The position numbers and the translations under genes are program-made. A DNA stretch of 64,000 bases from PCC-6802 sp943367755 (GTDB taxonomy: Bacteria; Cyanobacteriota; Cyanobacteriia; Pseudanabaenales; Pseudanabaenaceae): positions 62,001-126,000 of the forward strand of contig CALRKB020000004.1 in NCBI GenBank assembly GCA_943367755.1, read 5' to 3'. Positions within the stretch are counted from its first letter, which is position 1, and each line of letters begins with the position of its first letter. The notes beneath the pieces are model-generated. The model saw nothing but the letters and a program-made list of their open reading frames with translations. It ran no database searches and was not told where the DNA came from. Of the stretch, positions 61,537 through 64,000 are shown piece after piece.

Positions 61537-62325
61537 ATGTTTCAGACTGACCCACCGCGATCGCCCAAAGACGTACTACCAACAATGTACGATCTTCCAA
61601 GTGAACTGATTGAGGATGCAGGATTGCCTGATCAATATCATCTCTGGCAAGCTGAGTTGTTAGAGCAAACTTTCACCCCCCCTAATTTCCCGACAGATCG
61701 GGTTTTAGTTGCCAGTGACCTGAATCTTTATTACGATCCTCGTCATCCCATGTGGTTCAAGCGTCCTGATTGGTTTGCTGTATTAGATGTGGATAGATTG
61801 TACGAACAAAGGGATTCGCGCTTAAGTTATGTGGTATGGCAGGAAGGTGTCGATCCATTCATTGCGATCGAATTGCTTTCTCCAAGTACAGAGAAAGAAG
61901 ATTTAGGGCAGAGCTTGCGAGAAGTCAACCAACCGCCAACTAAGTGGGAGGTATACGAGCAGATCTTACGCATTCCTTATTATGTCGTTTTCAACCGCTA
62001 CACAAATGAACTAAGGGTGTTTGAACTTGCCAAAAATCGCTATCGGGAAGCAATCTTATCAACAGAAAGAGTTTGGTTACCAGAGATCGAACTAGGCTTA
62101 GGACTATGGTCTGGCACATATCAAGATTTATCTCGACAGTGGTTGCGCTGGTTTGATGCGTCAGACAATTGGTTGCCTACACCAACTGAGCGAGAACAGC
62201 AACAAGTCGAAATGGAACGGCAGCGAGCAGAACAAGCAGAATTACTCTTGCAGCAAGAACGCCGGAGAAATGAGCAATTGGCCGCAAAATTGCGAGAAAA
62301 TGGCATCGATTTAAATGGGATTTAG
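61537..62325 (+). CDS. Uma2 family (DUF820) putative endonuclease
   Basis: A 262-residue protein of the same family as the gene at 7406. Family segments: LVASDLNLYYDPRHPMWFKR-PDWFAVLDV, YVVWQEGVDPFIAIELLSPS, YEQILRIPYYVVFNRYTNEL and LGLGLWSGTY. The PD-D-E-x-K residues are in place by eye. The tail is a charged coiled coil (MERQRAEQAELLLQQERRRN) ending in NGIDLNGI, much like RGIDLDTL of the first one, so both share origin. Function is unknown. It stands alone after aspA. Confidence 0.88.
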   Translation: MFQTDPPRSPKDVLPTMYDLPSELIEDAGLPDQYHLWQAELLEQTFTPPNFPTDRVLVASDLNLYYDPRHPMWFKRPDWFAVLDVDRLYEQRDSRLSYVVWQEGVDPFIAIELLSPSTEKEDLGQSLREVNQPPTKWEVYEQILRIPYYVVFNRYTNELRVFELAKNRYREAILSTERVWLPEIELGLGLWSGTYQDLSRQWLRWFDASDNWLPTPTEREQQQVEMERQRAEQAELLLQQERRRNEQLAAKLRENGIDLNGI

Positions 62326-62377
62326 CCTACCCAAAACATCGATTCAGTAAATAAATGCTGTAGGATAGACAAAGACT

Positions 62378-62659
62378 ATGCAATACGTATTGATTATTCA
62401 TGAGGTTGAAGACTACGAGGCATGGAAGCAGATTTTTGATAATGCCTCTGATATCCGAAGAGAAGCAGGAGAGCGCGCATATCAGGTCTTTAAATATGAA
62501 AACGATCCAAACAAAGTAGTGCATTTATCATCCTGGATATCGATAGATGCTGCTAAGCGTTTTTTCGAATCCCCTAAGCTCGTTAGAATACGCGCCGAAG
62601 CGGGAGTAAAGTCTCCTGATTTCATATATTTAGATCAAATAGAATCAGGTACGTTGTAG
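62378..62659 (+). CDS. Small ABM/dimeric alpha-beta barrel protein
   Basis: A 93-residue protein. QYVLIIHEVEDYEAWKQIFD with ARKRFF-like AAKRFFESPKLVRIRAEAGV fits the antibiotic-biosynthesis-monooxygenase (ABM) fold, common as small haem- or substrate-binding dimers. YQVFKYENDPNKVVHLSSWI is the typical second strand pair. The role is unknown. The last 66 bp have a near-identical copy at 50320-50385 next to ruvB. Confidence 0.8.
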   Translation: MQYVLIIHEVEDYEAWKQIFDNASDIRREAGERAYQVFKYENDPNKVVHLSSWISIDAAKRFFESPKLVRIRAEAGVKSPDFIYLDQIESGTL

Positions 62660-62755
62660 AATGCAGAGTTATGGGAAGTAGCGATAAATTTCTTTGCGAT
62701 GCAGAATGCACTCAGAAATTACCGTATCTCCTTCCCAGAGAAAGCCTATACGATA

Positions 62756-63394
62756 CTACGTTCCTTCCAAATTGCGTAAATGTTCGCTGAGATGGGTGCG
62801 ATCGCCCATCACATGTAATAAAGGCCCATGCATTGCCATTTCTACTATGCTAACGGAAGCGACGGGCATACCAATGCGATCGCGAAAGCGCCCGATATCA
62901 ATTCCCAGCAAAGTGCATAAAATAATCCGAATCGTAGCTTTATGAGAAACTATAAGTACGTTGCCAGTCCTGTATGTTTGCTCGATTTCTTCCAATACCC
63001 GCGAACCACGACGCTGGATACATACACCCGTCTCGCCACCCGTGGGAGAATACCAACCTGGTTCGGCTAACCAGCGAATGTAATCGTCATGAAAATCGCG
63101 ATTCACCTGATCGGGTGACATACCTTCCCACTTACCGTAGGAAATTTCCTTCAAGCCATCTCGCAATTCCATTTCCATTCCTATGGCATTGCATAAGGGA
63201 GTAGCTGTGGCGATCGCGCGTCGCATAGGACTGACAAATACAGCCGTCCAGGGCAAGGCTTTGTAAGCTGCCGCGAACGCTTCTGCCATCTGCATCCCCT
63301 CGGTCGTCAGTTCGGGATCGAGATCGCCGCAATAGGCATTGGCATGGCTAAAATCTGTTTGCCCATGCCGCAGAAAATATAACTTTAGGCTCAT
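62756..63394 (-). CDS. Histidine phosphatase family protein
   Basis: A 212-residue enzyme of the phosphoglycerate mutase-like superfamily. The phospho-His motif is LYFLRHGQTDFS; SPMRRAIATATPLC supplies the second Arg, LKEISYGKWEGMS the Glu, and LIVSHKATIRIILCTLLG the second His. It lacks the long insert of true mutases, so it probably acts as a phosphatase on a small phosphorylated compound such as alpha-ribazole phosphate, a sugar phosphate or phosphoserine. It stands between the ABM gene and transaldolase. Confidence 0.92.
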   Translation of the reverse strand: MSLKLYFLRHGQTDFSHANAYCGDLDPELTTEGMQMAEAFAAAYKALPWTAVFVSPMRRAIATATPLCNAIGMEMELRDGLKEISYGKWEGMSPDQVNRDFHDDYIRWLAEPGWYSPTGGETGVCIQRRGSRVLEEIEQTYRTGNVLIVSHKATIRIILCTLLGIDIGRFRDRIGMPVASVSIVEMAMHGPLLHVMGDRTHLSEHLRNLEGT

Positions 63395-63488
63395 ATTAGG
63401 TGTAATTTCCAGCGATAGGGACAGGTTTAGATAAGGGTAAGAGGTTCCTTACCAAAGTCTTTCGACAAGAACCTGGGCCTACAAAGAT

Positions 63489-64000
63489 TCAGACGGTAGC
63501 CAGATGGAAGGCGGCACCAATACCACTCGCCATCTCTTCAGGTGTGATTTTGCCATCTTTATTGATATCGAGGGCATCAAACACCGCATCCGTTCCTGCC
63601 CACTCCTCGCGAGTAATAAAGCCATCGCCATCTAGATCGTAAACACGGAAAACATCCTGAGCTGCATTATGGAGTGTATCTTTACCTTCGATGTGCTTGA
63701 GGCGTTCGGAGAGCAATTTTTCAAGGGCAATCAGTGCATTGGTAAAGCCCTGAATACCCTCTGAAAGCTTATCTGTTGCCATGCGATCGCTCTCATGCAT
63801 GCGATCAAAAGTGGCTTTATCCATCGTAATTTTCTCAACATCAGTGTTGGCAGCTTGCGATGGATCGAGTTTGCGCGGTAATACAGCTACCGTCGCCTGC
63901 AATTCTGCTAGCAAAGCCGGCGAGATCGTGAGTAGATCGCAACCAGCTAACTCGATAATCTCTTCGACATTACGGAAACTCGCTCCCATTACTTCGGTTT
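63489..64000 (-). CDS. tal: Transaldolase with C-terminal EF-hands (5' end outside window)
   Basis: The frame is open to the right edge, reading TEVMGASFRNVEEIIELAGC and LLTISPALLAEL, the end of the TalA/TalB barrel. Then a linker leads to a calcium-binding pair: DLDGDGFITREE and DINKDGKITPEE, both perfect EF-hand loops with D-x-D/N-x-D-G-x-I-x-x-x-E spacing. Cyanobacterial transaldolases with an EF-hand tail are known. The enzyme links the pentose phosphate cycle to glycolysis; a calcium effect is inferred from the loops. About 165 of the ~390 residues are in the window. Confidence 0.9.
   Translation of the reverse strand, partial: TEVMGASFRNVEEIIELAGCDLLTISPALLAELQATVAVLPRKLDPSQAANTDVEKITMDKATFDRMHESDRMATDKLSEGIQGFTNALIALEKLLSERLKHIEGKDTLHNAAQDVFRVYDLDGDGFITREEWAGTDAVFDALDINKDGKITPEEMASGIGAAFHLATV

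Overview
The window is chromosomal DNA from a cyanobacterium. The evidence is the dense scatter of GCGATCGC (HIP1) octamers, plastid/cyanobacterial-type genes (Ycf23/DUF561, Ycf33/DUF751, DUF6464, a PedR-like small LuxR regulator, a KaiB-domain kinase resembling SasA, a probable NblA-like protein, an EF-hand transaldolase) and ordinary cyanobacterial housekeeping genes. A filamentous or Pseudanabaena-like freshwater lineage is possible, but I cannot fix the genus. I see no rRNA, tRNA, CRISPR array or intact insertion sequence.

Layout. 1-7.4 kb is a sulfur-acquisition island: a partial FAD/NAD(P)-binding protein, an Rrf2 regulator with one Cys, two free-standing NIL-domain proteins, a CysR-like Crp regulator, a gamma-glutamylcyclotransferase-like protein, sulfate-binding lipoprotein SbpA, and permeases CysT and CysW. 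The ATPase CysA is absent. 7.4-16.3 kb holds a Uma2 protein, rbfA, small cyanobacterial proteins, transketolase, fructokinase, a repeat-rich proline-rich lipoprotein and Ycf23. 16.5-31.5 kb holds a triple YbjQ-repeat membrane protein, galT, sasA, recJ, the NblA-like gene, an FKBP isomerase, a TacAT-type toxin-antitoxin pair with a palindromic operator, RNase PH, a Ser/Thr kinase, phosphoglucomutase and a pRiA4b ORF-3 protein.

31.7-51.5 kb contains an orphan DppC-like permease, mreBCD, a secreted TPR-CHAT protein, a two-domain unknown, a pentapeptide-repeat protein, an SphR/SphS-like two-component pair, a methyltransferase, the pedR-orf-hisS operon, lgt, a large sensor kinase and ruvB. 50.3-52 kb is a rearranged junction: a 66-bp copy of the 3' end of a gene lying 12 kb downstream sits against ruvB, and a frameshifted IS1595-type transposase remnant abuts galK. 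52-64 kb contains galK, an orphan adenine-specific-type DNA methyltransferase, a HAD phosphatase, a Sll0314-like TPR protein, an ABC ATPase, YbjN, a lipoate ligase-like protein, CcdA, aspartase, a second Uma2 protein, a small ABM-fold protein, a histidine phosphatase and the 3' end of transaldolase.

The most noteworthy items are a short REP-like element inserted in frame into two unrelated genes (encoding GGTHP..NRPS), the NIL/Rrf2/CysR sulfur module with shared candidate operators, a RecQ zinc-binding-domain remnant upstream of sbpA, and the 50.3/62.6 kb duplication. No clear previously undescribed multi-gene system is visible. The TPR-CHAT protein with its duplicated-domain neighbour and the NIL-protein sulfur module are the best candidates. 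All functional calls rest on reading motifs by eye.
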